Source: Flavobacterium sp.
GTDB lineage: Bacteria > Bacteroidota > Bacteroidia > Flavobacteriales > Flavobacteriaceae
Direction: 5' to 3'
Assembly (NCBI RefSeq): GCF_017985075.1
Contig: NZ_JAGNYF010000009.1
Span: 1 to 57,583 of the forward strand
DNA length: 57,583 nucleotides
Numbering within the stretch: position 1 is the stretch's first letter; the number at the start of each line of letters is the position of its first letter. The notes under the pieces are model-generated. The model was not told the origin of the DNA, ran no database searches, and was given only the letters and a program-made list of their open reading frames with translations. Made by a program: the position numbers and the translations under genes. Positions 17,626 through 25,694 of this stretch are shown piece by piece.

Positions 17626-18120
17626 ATGCAACACATTATTTTATCTCACAAAGAAATTGAACATAAAACAAAACGTATTGCGTATCAAGTATACGAAACA
17701 TTTGCTAACGATTCTGAATTGGTTATTGCAGGAATTTCAAATAGTGGTTTTGTATTTGCTCAAAAAATTGCTAAACAATTAGAATCTATAAGTGATATTA
17801 AAATTACTATTTGTGAAGTAAATATCAACAAGCAAAATCCTTCTGACACAATAACAACATCATTATCAGAAGAAGCGTATGCTAATAAAAACTTAGTTTT
17901 AGTAGATGATGTATTAAATTCTGGTGCGACCTTAATTTACGCCATTAAACATTTCTTAAACGTTCCTTTAAATAAATTTAAAACTGCAGTTTTAATTGAC
18001 AGAAATCATAAAAAATACCCTGTAAAAGCTGATTTTAAAGGATTGTCGTTATCTACTTCTTTACAGGAACACGTCCAAGTAGTTTTTGAAGATCAAAATT
18101 CTTATGTTTATTTAAGCTAA
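17626..18120 (+). CDS. Phosphoribosyltransferase (PyrR-like)
   Basis: The 164-residue protein has the PRPP-binding signature NLVLVDDVLNSGATLIYA near 88-105 and an N-terminal flexible region with YQVYETF and VIAGISNSGFVFA. The fold and size fit type I phosphoribosyltransferases such as PyrR or a hypoxanthine/xanthine enzyme. The Bacteroidetes version is usually annotated only as phosphoribosyltransferase, and a regulatory role in pyrimidine synthesis is not supported by context. Its 3' end overlaps that of aroK by nine bases. Confidence 0.8.
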   Translation: MQHIILSHKEIEHKTKRIAYQVYETFANDSELVIAGISNSGFVFAQKIAKQLESISDIKITICEVNINKQNPSDTITTSLSEEAYANKNLVLVDDVLNSGATLIYAIKHFLNVPLNKFKTAVLIDRNHKKYPVKADFKGLSLSTSLQEHVQVVFEDQNSYVYLS

Positions 18121-18627
18121 TTTAGATACAATCTCTGAAACAATTTCCTCTTCATTTTTATTGTCAACAGTAATAATTGTTTGAACTTGGTTGTAGAAAT
18201 AATTGCGCTCAAATAAATGTTTTGCTACAAATTCTGTTAATTCTTCATCATTTAAATTAGCTACAATTGGTCGCGTATTTTTTTGTTTTTTCAAACGTTC
18301 AATTATAGTGGTTACAGATGTTTTCAAATAAAAACTTTTAATATTGTCGTTCTGATATAAATTAAAATTATCATAATAACAAGGTGTCCCGCCACCTAAA
18401 GCTAAAACATAATTATTTGTATTATTTAAAAATACTTCCAAAACTTCTCTTTCTTTTTTTCTAAAGAAAAGCTCCCCTTTTTGTTCAAAAATTTCATTAA
18501 TTGTTGTTTTTAATTCTTGTTCAATAATTGAATCTAAATCATAAAAAGGCAATTCCAAAGATTCTGAAAGTATTTTTCCAATAGTTGTTTTTCCAGAAGC
18601 CATATAGCCAATAAGAATTATTTTCAT
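18112..18627 (-). CDS. aroK: Shikimate kinase
   Basis: The 171-residue protein begins with IILIGYMASGKTTIGKIL, the Walker A P-loop, followed by ELPFYDLDSIIE (shikimate-binding Asp), FFRKKEREVLE and LALGGGTPCYYD, the GGG motif. ARTRPI-type LID residues appear as KNTRPIVANL. The enzyme phosphorylates shikimate in the fifth step of chorismate synthesis, which also feeds the menaquinone genes (menC, menA, menB) in this window. Transcription faces the tRNA cluster, and the 200-base upstream gap carries the tRNA promoter. Confidence 0.92.
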   Translation of the reverse strand: MKIILIGYMASGKTTIGKILSESLELPFYDLDSIIEQELKTTINEIFEQKGELFFRKKEREVLEVFLNNTNNYVLALGGGTPCYYDNFNLYQNDNIKSFYLKTSVTTIIERLKKQKNTRPIVANLNDEELTEFVAKHLFERNYFYNQVQTIITVDNKNEEEIVSEIVSKLA

Positions 18628-18772
18628 ATTTAATTTGAAATTTTATGGTATAAAAGTATAATAAAATAATGGAATTTTAATCATAATCTAAACCAAATAC
18701 CTATCAAAGACTTCTTAATTAAGGGGTTATAAATAATTTTAAAAAAAATATTAAATAATTACAAAAAAGCTA

Positions 18773-18802
18773 TTGCAAAATAAATAAATCATCATATATT
18801 TG
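18773..18802 (+). promoter_or_regulatory. Promoter of the tRNA cluster
   Basis: TTG (18773-18775) and TATATTTG (18795-18802) are separated by 19 bases, a full match to the Bacteroidetes consensus. The predicted start would be about 20 bases before the first tRNA-Lys. The preceding 100 bases are very AT-rich with A-tracts. Confidence 0.65.
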
Positions 18803-18827
18803 CACCCGCAATGAAGAAATAGTTTTA

Positions 18828-18900
18828 GACTCTGTAGCTCAGCTGGTAGAGCATTACACTTTTAATGTAGGGGTCCTGGGTTCGAATCCCAGCGGGGTCA
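18828..18900 (+). tRNA. tRNA-Lys (UUU), copy 1
   Basis: This is a 73-nt cloverleaf with acceptor GACTCTG/CGGGGTC, D-arm GCTCAGCTGGTAGAGC, anticodon TTT inside CTTTTAA and T-arm GGGTTCGAATCCC. No CCA is encoded. It is identical to the second copy 43 bases downstream. Confidence 0.96.
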
Positions 18901-18943
18901 CAAAAATATTTCAAAATATACAAAATTACAACTTCATTGCTAC

Positions 18944-19016
18944 GACTCTGTAGCTCAGCTGGTAGAGCATTACACTTTTAATGTAGGGGTCCTGGGTTCG
19001 AATCCCAGCGGGGTCA
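18944..19016 (+). tRNA. tRNA-Lys (UUU), copy 2
   Basis: This is an exact 73-nt duplicate of the tRNA-Lys at 18828-18900, with no CCA encoded. The spacer is AT-rich and lacks a promoter match, so both copies are probably processed from one transcript. Confidence 0.96.
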
Positions 19017-19020
19017 CAAA

Positions 19021-19053
19021 AAGAAGTTAAGCAACCGCTTAGCTTCTTTTTTT
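19021..19053 (+). terminator. Hairpin with T-run after the tRNA-Lys pair
   Basis: A 12-bp stem (AAGAAGTTAAGC / GCTTAGCTTCTT, one G-T pair) with loop AACC is followed by TTTTT. It looks like a strong intrinsic terminator but lies upstream of the tRNA-Leu, which has no clear promoter of its own. Confidence 0.75.
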
Positions 19054-19059
19054 ATTTTT

Positions 19060-19141
19060 GGCCATGTGGAGAAATTGGTAGACTCGCCATCTTGAGGGGG
19101 TGGTGCTGCAAGGCGTATGGGTTCGAATCCCATTTTGGTCA
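19060..19141 (+). tRNA. tRNA-Leu (GAG)
   Basis: This is an 82-nt class II tRNA with D-arm GAGAAATTGGTAGAC, anticodon loop CTTGAGG (GAG) in the stem CCAT/GGTGG, a short variable arm TGCTGCAAGGCG and T-arm ATGGGTTCGAATCCCAT. The acceptor stem GGCCATG/TTTGGTC contains G-T pairs and one T-T mismatch. No CCA is encoded. Confidence 0.88.
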
Positions 19142-19146
19142 CTTTA

Positions 19147-19174
19147 AAATCTTGCGTTTGCGAGATTTTTTTTT
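19147..19174 (+). terminator. Terminator after tRNA-Leu
   Basis: A 9-bp stem AAATCTTGC / GCGAGATTT with loop GTTT is followed by an uninterrupted T-run. It closes the tRNA transcription unit ahead of the regulator gene. Confidence 0.85.
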
Positions 19175-19205
19175 CTTTTTATTACAATTGTTTCTATTTT
19201 TTATG

Positions 19206-19232
19206 TATTTTTGTTTAAACTTTTTAAACAAA
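19206..19232 (+). promoter_or_regulatory. TAnnTTTG element overlapping a perfect 10-bp inverted repeat
   Basis: TATTTTTG (19206-19213) lies at a -7 position for the regulator gene. It overlaps the perfect dyad TTTGTTTAAA-CTT-TTTAAACAAA (19210-19232), which ends two bases before the ATG. A MerR-type dimer bound there would block its own promoter, so this is a candidate autoregulatory operator. The best upstream TTG (19188-19190) is spaced only 15 bases away, unlike the usual 19-21. Confidence 0.55.
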
Positions 19233-19234
19233 AA

Positions 19235-20134
19235 ATGAACAACATAAAATCTACATTCAGTATCAAGGACTTAGAAAATCTTTCAGGTATTAAAGCGCAT
19301 ACGATTCGTATTTGGGAAAAAAGGTACAATTTACTTGAACCTATGCGAACTGATACTAATATTAGATTGTACGATTTAAAAAATCTTCAAAAACTATTAA
19401 ATGTGGTTTTGTTAACTAATTTTGGATATAAAATTTCTAAAATTTCTAAACTTAATCAAACAGAAATTGAAAAATTTGTAGTTAAAATTCAAACCGAAAA
19501 AACGGTTAACAATCACGTTTTAAGTAGTTTTAAAATGGCGATGTTGAATTTTGATCAGCCACTTTTTGTAAAAACTTACAACGAATTACTTAGTCAGAAA
19601 ACTTTTAGCGCCGTATTTTTTGAAACATTTATACCTCTTTTAGAAGAAATTGGAATATTATGGACTACAAACACAATATCACCTGCTCACGAACATTTTA
19701 TTTCTCATTTAATAAAACAAAAGATATTAATTGAAGTTGAAAAATATCAAATTAAACAAAACAGCGTTTCAGATCAAACTTATATTTTATACTTACCTTT
19801 CAAAGAAATTCATGATTTAGGGCTTTTATTTTTACATCATGAAATAGTAACAAAAGGGCATCATTCTATATACTTAGGAAGAAGTTTACCTATTGAGAAT
19901 TTATTGGAATTAAATAATCATTTTAAGAAAATAACGTATATCACCTATTTAACAGTAGAACCAAACGAAGATGAAATAGAAAATTACATTCAGGTTTTTA
20001 AAAATACGATACTTAAAGACAATTCAAACGAGTTATTGATATTTGGAAGAAAAGCCCAGATATTAGACAATTCAAAACTTCCTGAGAATATAAAATCTAT
20101 AGAGAATATCAAAGATTTTTTATTTACATTATAA
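19235..20134 (+). CDS. MerR-family regulator with B12-binding domain (CarH/LitR type)
   Basis: The 299-residue protein starts at the ATG for MNNIKSTFSIKDLENL; a TTG eight codons upstream lies inside the operator-like dyad. Residues 8-75 form a MerR winged helix (IKAHTIRIWEKRYNLLEPMR). The C-terminal half is a cobalamin-binding module: W143 with E153-H154 gives the W-x9-EH cap motif, and E191-I-H193-D-L-G196 gives ExHxxG with the lower-ligand histidine, followed by YLGRSLP. CarH/LitR proteins use adenosylcobalamin as a light sensor and repress carotenoid genes in the dark. crtI follows 21 bases downstream. Confidence 0.9.
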   Translation: MNNIKSTFSIKDLENLSGIKAHTIRIWEKRYNLLEPMRTDTNIRLYDLKNLQKLLNVVLLTNFGYKISKISKLNQTEIEKFVVKIQTEKTVNNHVLSSFKMAMLNFDQPLFVKTYNELLSQKTFSAVFFETFIPLLEEIGILWTTNTISPAHEHFISHLIKQKILIEVEKYQIKQNSVSDQTYILYLPFKEIHDLGLLFLHHEIVTKGHHSIYLGRSLPIENLLELNNHFKKITYITYLTVEPNEDEIENYIQVFKNTILKDNSNELLIFGRKAQILDNSKLPENIKSIENIKDFLFTL

Positions 20135-20155
20135 TTTTAAACTTATAACTTTTAC

Positions 20156-21616
20156 ATGCCAAAAACAATACATATTATAGGATCTGGATTTTCATCTTTA
20201 GCTGCTGCGTGTTACTTAGCTAAAGAAGGGAATAAGGTAACAGTATTTGAAAAAAACACGAATTTAGGTGGGCGTGCCCAACAATTTTCTGCTGATGGTT
20301 TTACTTTTGATATGGGTCCTTCCTGGTATTGGATGCCCGATGTATTTGAAAGTTTTTTTGCAGATTTTAATAAAAAACCATCTGATTACTATAGTTTAGA
20401 AAAATTATCTCCAGGATATAGAGTGTTTTTTGAAGACAACACGCATTTTGATATTTCGGATGATTTAAATACTATTATTTCCGATTTCGAAAAATTAGAA
20501 AAAGGAAGCGGTAAAAAATTAAGCGAATTTATTGACAACGCTAAAAAAAATTACGAAATAGCCATTAAAGATTTAGTATATAGACCTGGCGAAAGTATTT
20601 TTGAATTAGTTACACCTCAAACCGCACTTAAAATCGACCAATTTTTTTCAAACATCAAAAGAGATGTTCGTAAAAAAATAAAAAATAAAAATTTACAGCA
20701 AATTTTAGAATTTCCTGTATTGTTTTTAGGTGCAAAACCATCAGACACACCATCATTTTATAGTTTTATGAATTATGCTGATTTTGGTTTAGGAACTTGG
20801 CAACCAAAAAATGGTTTTTTTGATGTAGTTCAAGCTATGGTGAAATTAGGAACTGAATTGGGCGTAACGTATCACACAAATGCCGCTATTTCTAAAATTA
20901 TTGTAGAAAATAATGCTGCTACAGGTATAGAAATAAATAATGAAATTTTGAATGCAGACGTAGTACTTTCAGGAGCAGACTACCATCATACGGAAACTTT
21001 ATTACCCATCGAAAACAGACAATATTCTGAAGCGTATTGGGATAAAAAAACTTTTGCACCTTCTTCCCTATTATTTTATGTAGGTTTTGATAAAAAATTA
21101 GAAAATGTATGTCATCATAATTTATTTTTTGATTCGGATTTTGAGAAACATGCTGTTGAAATTTACGACAATCCAGAATGGCCTTCAGATCCTTTGTTTT
21201 ATGCAAATTTTACTTCTATAACAAACAAACAAACCGCTCCAGAAGGTTGTGAAAATGGCTTTTTTTTAATTCCAATTGCGCCGGATTTAGAAGATACGGA
21301 AGCTTTAAGAGAAGAATATTTTGAAAAAATAATAAGTCGATTTGAACACATTACAAAACAAAGTGTTAGAAAAAACATTATCTTTAAAATATCTTTTTGT
21401 GTAAACGACTTTAAATCAGAGTATAACTCCTACAAAGGAAATGCTTACGGAATGGCTAATACATTATTACAAACCGCTGTTTTACGTCCGAAATTGAAAA
21501 GTAAAAAAGTTAAAAATTTATATTTTACGGGACAATTAACTGTTCCGGGACCTGGCGTTCCTCCTGCATTAATATCAGGAAAGTTAGTTTCACAATTAAT
21601 AAAAAAATACCAATAA
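20156..21616 (+). CDS. crtI: Phytoene desaturase
   Basis: The 486-residue flavoprotein has the dinucleotide fold IIGSGFSSLAAACYLAKEG at 5-23, VFEKNTNLGGRAQQF, and the CrtI C-terminal signature YFTGQLTVPGPGVPPALISG. It desaturates phytoene to lycopene in the membrane. Length is normal. It is one base from crtB and downstream of the CarH-like regulator, the standard flavobacterial order. CrtI-type rather than CrtN-type chemistry is inferred from the crtB/crtZ context. Confidence 0.93.
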   Translation: MPKTIHIIGSGFSSLAAACYLAKEGNKVTVFEKNTNLGGRAQQFSADGFTFDMGPSWYWMPDVFESFFADFNKKPSDYYSLEKLSPGYRVFFEDNTHFDISDDLNTIISDFEKLEKGSGKKLSEFIDNAKKNYEIAIKDLVYRPGESIFELVTPQTALKIDQFFSNIKRDVRKKIKNKNLQQILEFPVLFLGAKPSDTPSFYSFMNYADFGLGTWQPKNGFFDVVQAMVKLGTELGVTYHTNAAISKIIVENNAATGIEINNEILNADVVLSGADYHHTETLLPIENRQYSEAYWDKKTFAPSSLLFYVGFDKKLENVCHHNLFFDSDFEKHAVEIYDNPEWPSDPLFYANFTSITNKQTAPEGCENGFFLIPIAPDLEDTEALREEYFEKIISRFEHITKQSVRKNIIFKISFCVNDFKSEYNSYKGNAYGMANTLLQTAVLRPKLKSKKVKNLYFTGQLTVPGPGVPPALISGKLVSQLIKKYQ

Positions 21617-21617
21617 T

Positions 21618-22457
21618 ATGAAGGCATTATTTGATACCGTTTCTTTCGCATGTAGCGTTAAAGTTACCAAAGCGTACAGTACTTCTTTTTCATCTGCAGT
21701 AAAAATGCTTGCGCCATCAATTAGACAAGATATTTATAATATCTATGGATTTGTTCGTTTTGCTGATGAAATTGTAGATAGTTTTCATGATTACAACAAA
21801 GAGGAATTGTTTGAAAAATTTGAAATAGAATTAGAAGACGCAATTCGTAATAAAATTAGTTTAAATCCAATTTTAAACTCGTTCCAACATACTGTCAATA
21901 AGCACAATATTAGTCAAGATTTGATTGATGCGTTTATGAAAAGCATGAAGCTTGATTTAGTAAAACAAGAATACAAAACTACCGAAGAATATCACGAATA
22001 TATTTATGGAAGTGCGGATGTTGTGGGTTTAATGTGCTTAATGGTTTTTGTAAATGGCGATGAGAAAAAATATGAAGAACTAAAAGCATCTGCTATGAAA
22101 TTAGGTTCTGCTTTTCAGAAAGTGAATTTCTTGAGAGATTTAAAAGCTGATTTTGAAGGTTTAAATCGTACTTATTTTCCAAATACCGATTTAAATAAGC
22201 TAACAGAAACTTCAAAAAAAGAAATTATTGAAGATATTGAAGCTGATTTTAAAATGGCATACGAAGGAATTTTACGTTTACCTATTGAAGCTAAATTTGG
22301 TGTATATACCGCATACAGATATTACAAACGTCTATTAACACGTTTAAAAACAACGCCTTCTACAGAAATCAAAAATGCAAGAATCAGAGTGCCTGATTAT
22401 CAAAAAGTAGAATTATTAGCGCGTTGTTATGTAAAATATAGATTGAATTTACTTTAA
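21618..22457 (+). CDS. crtB: Phytoene synthase
   Basis: The 279-residue protein has both aspartate-rich motifs of head-to-head prenyl synthases: DEIVD in YGFVRFADEIVDSFHD near 43-58, and DLKAD in FQKVNFLRDLKADFEGLNRTYF near 165-186. It condenses two geranylgeranyl diphosphates to phytoene, the first committed step of carotenoid synthesis. The start lies one base after the crtI stop, so translation is probably coupled. Length and motifs are intact. Confidence 0.93.
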   Translation: MKALFDTVSFACSVKVTKAYSTSFSSAVKMLAPSIRQDIYNIYGFVRFADEIVDSFHDYNKEELFEKFEIELEDAIRNKISLNPILNSFQHTVNKHNISQDLIDAFMKSMKLDLVKQEYKTTEEYHEYIYGSADVVGLMCLMVFVNGDEKKYEELKASAMKLGSAFQKVNFLRDLKADFEGLNRTYFPNTDLNKLTETSKKEIIEDIEADFKMAYEGILRLPIEAKFGVYTAYRYYKRLLTRLKTTPSTEIKNARIRVPDYQKVELLARCYVKYRLNLL

Positions 22458-22509
22458 TCAGTAAAAAATTAAATACATTTTTAACATTAAAACTTTAAAT
22501 TAAAAAATT

Positions 22510-22956
22510 ATGTGGTTGTATATAGTAGTGTTTCTTATAACATTTTTTATGATGGAATTTATGGCGTGGTTTACACATAAATTTATAATGCACGGATTCC
22601 TTTGGAGTTTACATGCAGACCATCACAAAAAAGACCACGATTCGTGGTTTGAAAGAAATGATGCGTTCTTTATATTTTACGCTGTAGTAAGTATGACCTT
22701 TTTCTTTTTGTGGCAAAATGGAATTTTAGCAATCGGATTGGCAATTGGACTTGGGATTTTTGCTTATGGATTAACCTATTTCTTAGTACACGATATATTT
22801 ATTCACCAACGATTTAAATTATTCAGAAACGCAAATAGCAAATATGCTCGAGCGTTAAGACGTGCACACAAAATGCACCATAAACATATTGGAAAACATC
22901 AAGGAGAATGTTTTGGAATGTTATTATTTCCGTTTAAACATTATAAAAACGCATAA
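22510..22956 (+). CDS. crtZ: Beta-carotene hydroxylase
   Basis: The 148-residue membrane protein carries four histidine clusters of the non-heme di-iron hydroxylases: HKFIMHG near 23, HADHHKKDHDSWF near 35, HDIFIHQRF near 94 and HKMHHKHIG near 120. It hydroxylates the beta-rings of beta-carotene to zeaxanthin. It needs a cyclised substrate, yet no lycopene cyclase gene lies in this cluster, so crtY must be elsewhere. It is the last gene of the operon and is followed by a strong terminator. Confidence 0.92.
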   Translation: MWLYIVVFLITFFMMEFMAWFTHKFIMHGFLWSLHADHHKKDHDSWFERNDAFFIFYAVVSMTFFFLWQNGILAIGLAIGLGIFAYGLTYFLVHDIFIHQRFKLFRNANSKYARALRRAHKMHHKHIGKHQGECFGMLLFPFKHYKNA

Positions 22957-22984
22957 AAAAAGCTCCTTTTGGAGCTTTTTTTTT
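22957..22984. terminator. Bidirectional terminator between crtZ and the ABC-F gene
   Basis: A 10-bp perfect stem AAAAAGCTCC / GGAGCTTTTT with loop TTTT continues into TTTT on the plus side and has A-residues on the other side. It can therefore serve both convergent genes. Confidence 0.85.
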
Positions 22985-22998
22985 AAAATAATATATTT

Positions 22999-24630
22999 CT
23001 ATTTTTCAATTTCTTTTAAACTTTCCATTTTTTTATACGCTAAAAACCCTTTGATATCTTCAAAATGTTCTTTAACACGTTTATTTCCGAATTCGAAAAC
23101 TTTTGTTGCCAAACCATCTAAAAAGTCACGGTCGTGTGAAACTAAAATTAATGTACCATCAAAATCGCGTAAAGCATCTTTAATAATATCTTTAGTTTTC
23201 ATATCTAAATGATTGGTTGGCTCATCCAGAATTAAGACATTCACTGGTTCTAATAATAATTTTATCATTGCCAAACGTGTTTTTTCTCCTCCAGAAAGCA
23301 CTTTTACTTTCTTTTGAATATCGTCACCTTTAAACATAAAAGCACCTAATAAATCTTTAATTTTCGTACGAACATCGCCTACTGCAATTTGGTCTATTGT
23401 TTCAAAAATTGTCATTTCTCCATCCAATAAAGAAGCCTGATTTTGTGCAAAATAACCAATCTGTGAATTATGTCCCACTTCTAATTTGCCTTCAAATTCA
23501 ATTTCCTTCATAATGGCTTTTATCATTGTAGATTTTCCTTCTCCGTTTTTTCCAACAAAAGCTACTTTCTGCCCTCTTTCAATAACCATATTGGCGTCTT
23601 TAAATACAACGTGGTCGCCATATTTTTTTGATAATTCTTCCACTACCACTGGATATTGTCCAGAACGAGGCGATGGTGGAAATTTCAACTTTAATGCCGA
23701 AGTATCGACCTCATCCACTTCAATTGGCACAATTTTTTCTAACATTCTAACACGAGATTGTACCGCATCTGTTTTAGAAAATGTACCTCGAAAACGATCT
23801 ATAAATGCTTGATTGTCAGCAATGAATTTTTGTTGTTCGTCAAATGCTTTTTGTTGGTGAATTCTTCTGTCTTTTCTTAATTCTAAATATTCAGAATATA
23901 CGGCTTTGTAATCGTAAATTTTACCCATTGTAACTTCAATAGTACGATTCGTAATATTGTCTACAAATGTTTTATCGTGCGATATTACCATTACCGCTTT
24001 TGCAGAATTAATTAAAAAATCTTCCAACCACTGAATACTTTCAATATCCATATGATTGGTTGGCTCATCTAACAAAATTAAATCTGGTTTTTTTAATAAA
24101 ATTTTAGCCAATTCAATACGCATTCTCCAACCTCCAGAAAATTCTTTCGTTAATCGAGTAAAATCTTCTCTTTCAAAACCTAAACCTTTTAGAACTTTTT
24201 CTACCTCTGCCTCATAATTGACTTCTTCAATAGCATAAAATTTTTCAGAAAGCTCAGAAACGTGTTCAATTAATTTCATATACGCATCACTTTCATAATC
24301 CGTTCTGATGGTTAATTGCTCATTAATATCGTCAATTTCTTTTTTCATATTTAGCACCTCAGCAAAAGCTTTAGAAGCTTCTTCCATTACTGTACAATTG
24401 TCTGAAGTTAATAAATGCTGAGGCAAATAAGCTATTACCGCATCACTTGGAGCAGAAATACTTCCACGTGTGGCTTTGCTTTCGCCTGCAACTATTTTCA
24501 AAAGGGTTGATTTTCCTGCACCATTTTTACCCATAAGGGCAATTTTATCATTTTCATTAATGGCGAAAGTTACTTCGCTAAAAAGAGTGGTTCCGCCAAA
24601 TTCAACGGCGATATCATTAACTGTAATCAT
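22999..24630 (-). CDS. ABC-F family ATPase (Uup/EttA/YbiT-type)
   Basis: The 543-residue soluble protein has two ABC domains and no membrane segment. Domain 1 has Walker A LMGKNGAGKSTLLK, signature EFSGGWRMRIELAK and Walker B PDLILLDEPTNHMD. Domain 2 has FVGKNGEGKSTMIK, VLSGGEKTRLAMIK and NVLILDEPTNHLD. A charged linker separates them with a duplicated domain-arm helix around residues 245-305. ABC-F proteins act on the ribosome, relieving stalls or protecting against antibiotics. Without a C-terminal coiled extension this resembles the housekeeping YbiT/YdiF form. Confidence 0.92.
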   Translation of the reverse strand: MITVNDIAVEFGGTTLFSEVTFAINENDKIALMGKNGAGKSTLLKIVAGESKATRGSISAPSDAVIAYLPQHLLTSDNCTVMEEASKAFAEVLNMKKEIDDINEQLTIRTDYESDAYMKLIEHVSELSEKFYAIEEVNYEAEVEKVLKGLGFEREDFTRLTKEFSGGWRMRIELAKILLKKPDLILLDEPTNHMDIESIQWLEDFLINSAKAVMVISHDKTFVDNITNRTIEVTMGKIYDYKAVYSEYLELRKDRRIHQQKAFDEQQKFIADNQAFIDRFRGTFSKTDAVQSRVRMLEKIVPIEVDEVDTSALKLKFPPSPRSGQYPVVVEELSKKYGDHVVFKDANMVIERGQKVAFVGKNGEGKSTMIKAIMKEIEFEGKLEVGHNSQIGYFAQNQASLLDGEMTIFETIDQIAVGDVRTKIKDLLGAFMFKGDDIQKKVKVLSGGEKTRLAMIKLLLEPVNVLILDEPTNHLDMKTKDIIKDALRDFDGTLILVSHDRDFLDGLATKVFEFGNKRVKEHFEDIKGFLAYKKMESLKEIEK

Positions 24631-24640
24631 TTTATTTTAA

Positions 24641-24666
24641 GGTAAAAGGTTATGGGTTAAAGGATT
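24641..24666 (-). repeat. Short CCCTTTA-type repeat tract
   Basis: The 79-base gap between the ABC-F and DUF2007 genes holds AAGGTAAAAGG, TTATGGG and TTAAAGG, a weak relative of the CCCTTTA heptamer tracts seen after 43.8 kb. The copies are few and degenerate. Confidence 0.4.
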
Positions 24667-24709
24667 TGTAAATTATATAAAACTTTTCACTTTTTACTAA
24701 TCACTAAAA

Positions 24710-24910
24710 TTACATATTCATTTTAAAATCTTCTATTGCGTCTCTCACTTTCATAAAATCATCTTCTTCAATAAACAATTCAATTATTTTATTTGTTCCA
24801 GAATTTTGTTTGTTTTCTCGTTGTGTTACAAATACATTACCCGATTCTATTACAGATTGTAATTTTTGTGCAATTGTTTCTTTTCCAGAAAAAATTTTAA
24901 TAAGTCCCAT
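24710..24910 (-). CDS. DUF2007-like putative signal-transducing protein
   Basis: The 66-residue protein starts MGLIKIFSGKETIAQKLQS and ends with an IELFIEEDDFMKVRDAIEDF strand-helix unit. This is the ferredoxin-like DUF2007 fold abundant in Bacteroidetes. Function is unknown. A full promoter match lies 27 bases upstream, so it is a genuine gene despite its size. It is separate from the ABC-F gene by a short repeat tract. Confidence 0.78.
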   Translation of the reverse strand: MGLIKIFSGKETIAQKLQSVIESGNVFVTQRENKQNSGTNKIIELFIEEDDFMKVRDAIEDFKMNM

Positions 24911-24936
24911 ATTTATATGTTTGGATTTTTGAGGTG

Positions 24937-24970
24937 CAAATATAGTCTATTTCAATAATTTTAGACAAAA
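24937..24970 (-). promoter_or_regulatory. Promoter of the DUF2007 gene
   Basis: On the minus strand TTTTG at 24970-24966 is followed after 21 bases by TATATTTG at 24944-24937, a full Bacteroidetes promoter match upstream of the ATG at 24910. Confidence 0.6.
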
Positions 24971-25107
24971 TTGAAAGATTAATAAATTATTGTGTTGCAT
25001 TTTATTAATAATAATTGGTAAAACCAGATTTGAATAGGTTGAACATCAATAAAAGAAGTTATATTTACAAAACAAATAATGCGAAGTAATTAGAAAATTC
25101 AAAAATT

Positions 25108-25218
25108 ATGGCTAAAAGTCAAGACGCAAAAAAAGTACAAAAAAAAGAACCTTTAAAAACCGCTAAAGAAAAAAAGGAAGAAAAAAGAGATAAAAGAAAC
25201 AATCCAAAACGAGATTAA
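25108..25218 (+). CDS. Small lysine-rich protein
   Basis: A 36-codon frame starts at ATG (MAKSQDAKKVQKKEPLK) and ends NPKRD. More than half of the residues are charged, with many lysines. Similar tiny basic proteins are common in flavobacterial genomes, but no function is known. A near-promoter (TTG, then TATATTTA) precedes it. It could bind nucleic acid, which is inference from charge only. It sits in an otherwise gene-free gap. Confidence 0.55.
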   Translation: MAKSQDAKKVQKKEPLKTAKEKKEEKRDKRNNPKRD

Positions 25219-25294
25219 AAAAACAAGTCCTGAATTAGAAATAATTGAGGATTTTTTTATGCTAAACTTTTAGTACTTTTACAAAAAAAACTGA

Positions 25295-25684
25295 ATGAGC
25301 TATTCTGAACAAATAAATGCAATATACGAACACCTAAAAACCAGTTTATCAAATGGGACTTTCGCAAAGTTAACCTTAGGAAAAACCATTGGGAAAACGG
25401 AATTAACAAATATATATTTCCGTACGATTGTAGATAATGATGCTTTAAAATTCAATGTAACGTTCAGATATTTATCAGAAGAAATTATTGAAATAAAACC
25501 TATTGAAGATGTAGTGATGCTTTTAAATCAATACCTAAACAATCCGTTTTTAACTGTAATTTTATTTACAACTGAAAAAGACATTCTAATAAAATTAAAT
25601 AAAAAACGAATTGCCACCATTACTGAAATGGACAATACGTTTAAAAACGCAGATCCAGTTTTGTTGGATTTCTTAAAAAAATAA
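25295..25684 (+). CDS. Hypothetical protein, 129 aa
   Basis: I do not recognise a named family with certainty. The protein begins MSYSEQINAIYEHLKTSL, continues with FAKLTLGKTIGKTELTNIYF and a strand-rich middle (LKFNVTFRYLSEEIIEIKPI), and ends with a helix DPVLLDFLKK. The block resembles, from memory, the N-terminal region of a Bacteroidetes methyltransferase-like protein, but no SAM motif is present. It could therefore be a stand-alone domain. It converges on the GlcD-type oxidase gene with a ten-base gap. Confidence 0.6.
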   Translation: MSYSEQINAIYEHLKTSLSNGTFAKLTLGKTIGKTELTNIYFRTIVDNDALKFNVTFRYLSEEIIEIKPIEDVVMLLNQYLNNPFLTVILFTTEKDILIKLNKKRIATITEMDNTFKNADPVLLDFLKK

Positions 25685-25694
25685 ACCCATTTTT

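Noticed and set aside
19053-19060. TATTTTTG as promoter of tRNA-Leu
   Set aside because: It overlaps the first base of the mature tRNA, so the transcription start would fall inside the gene.
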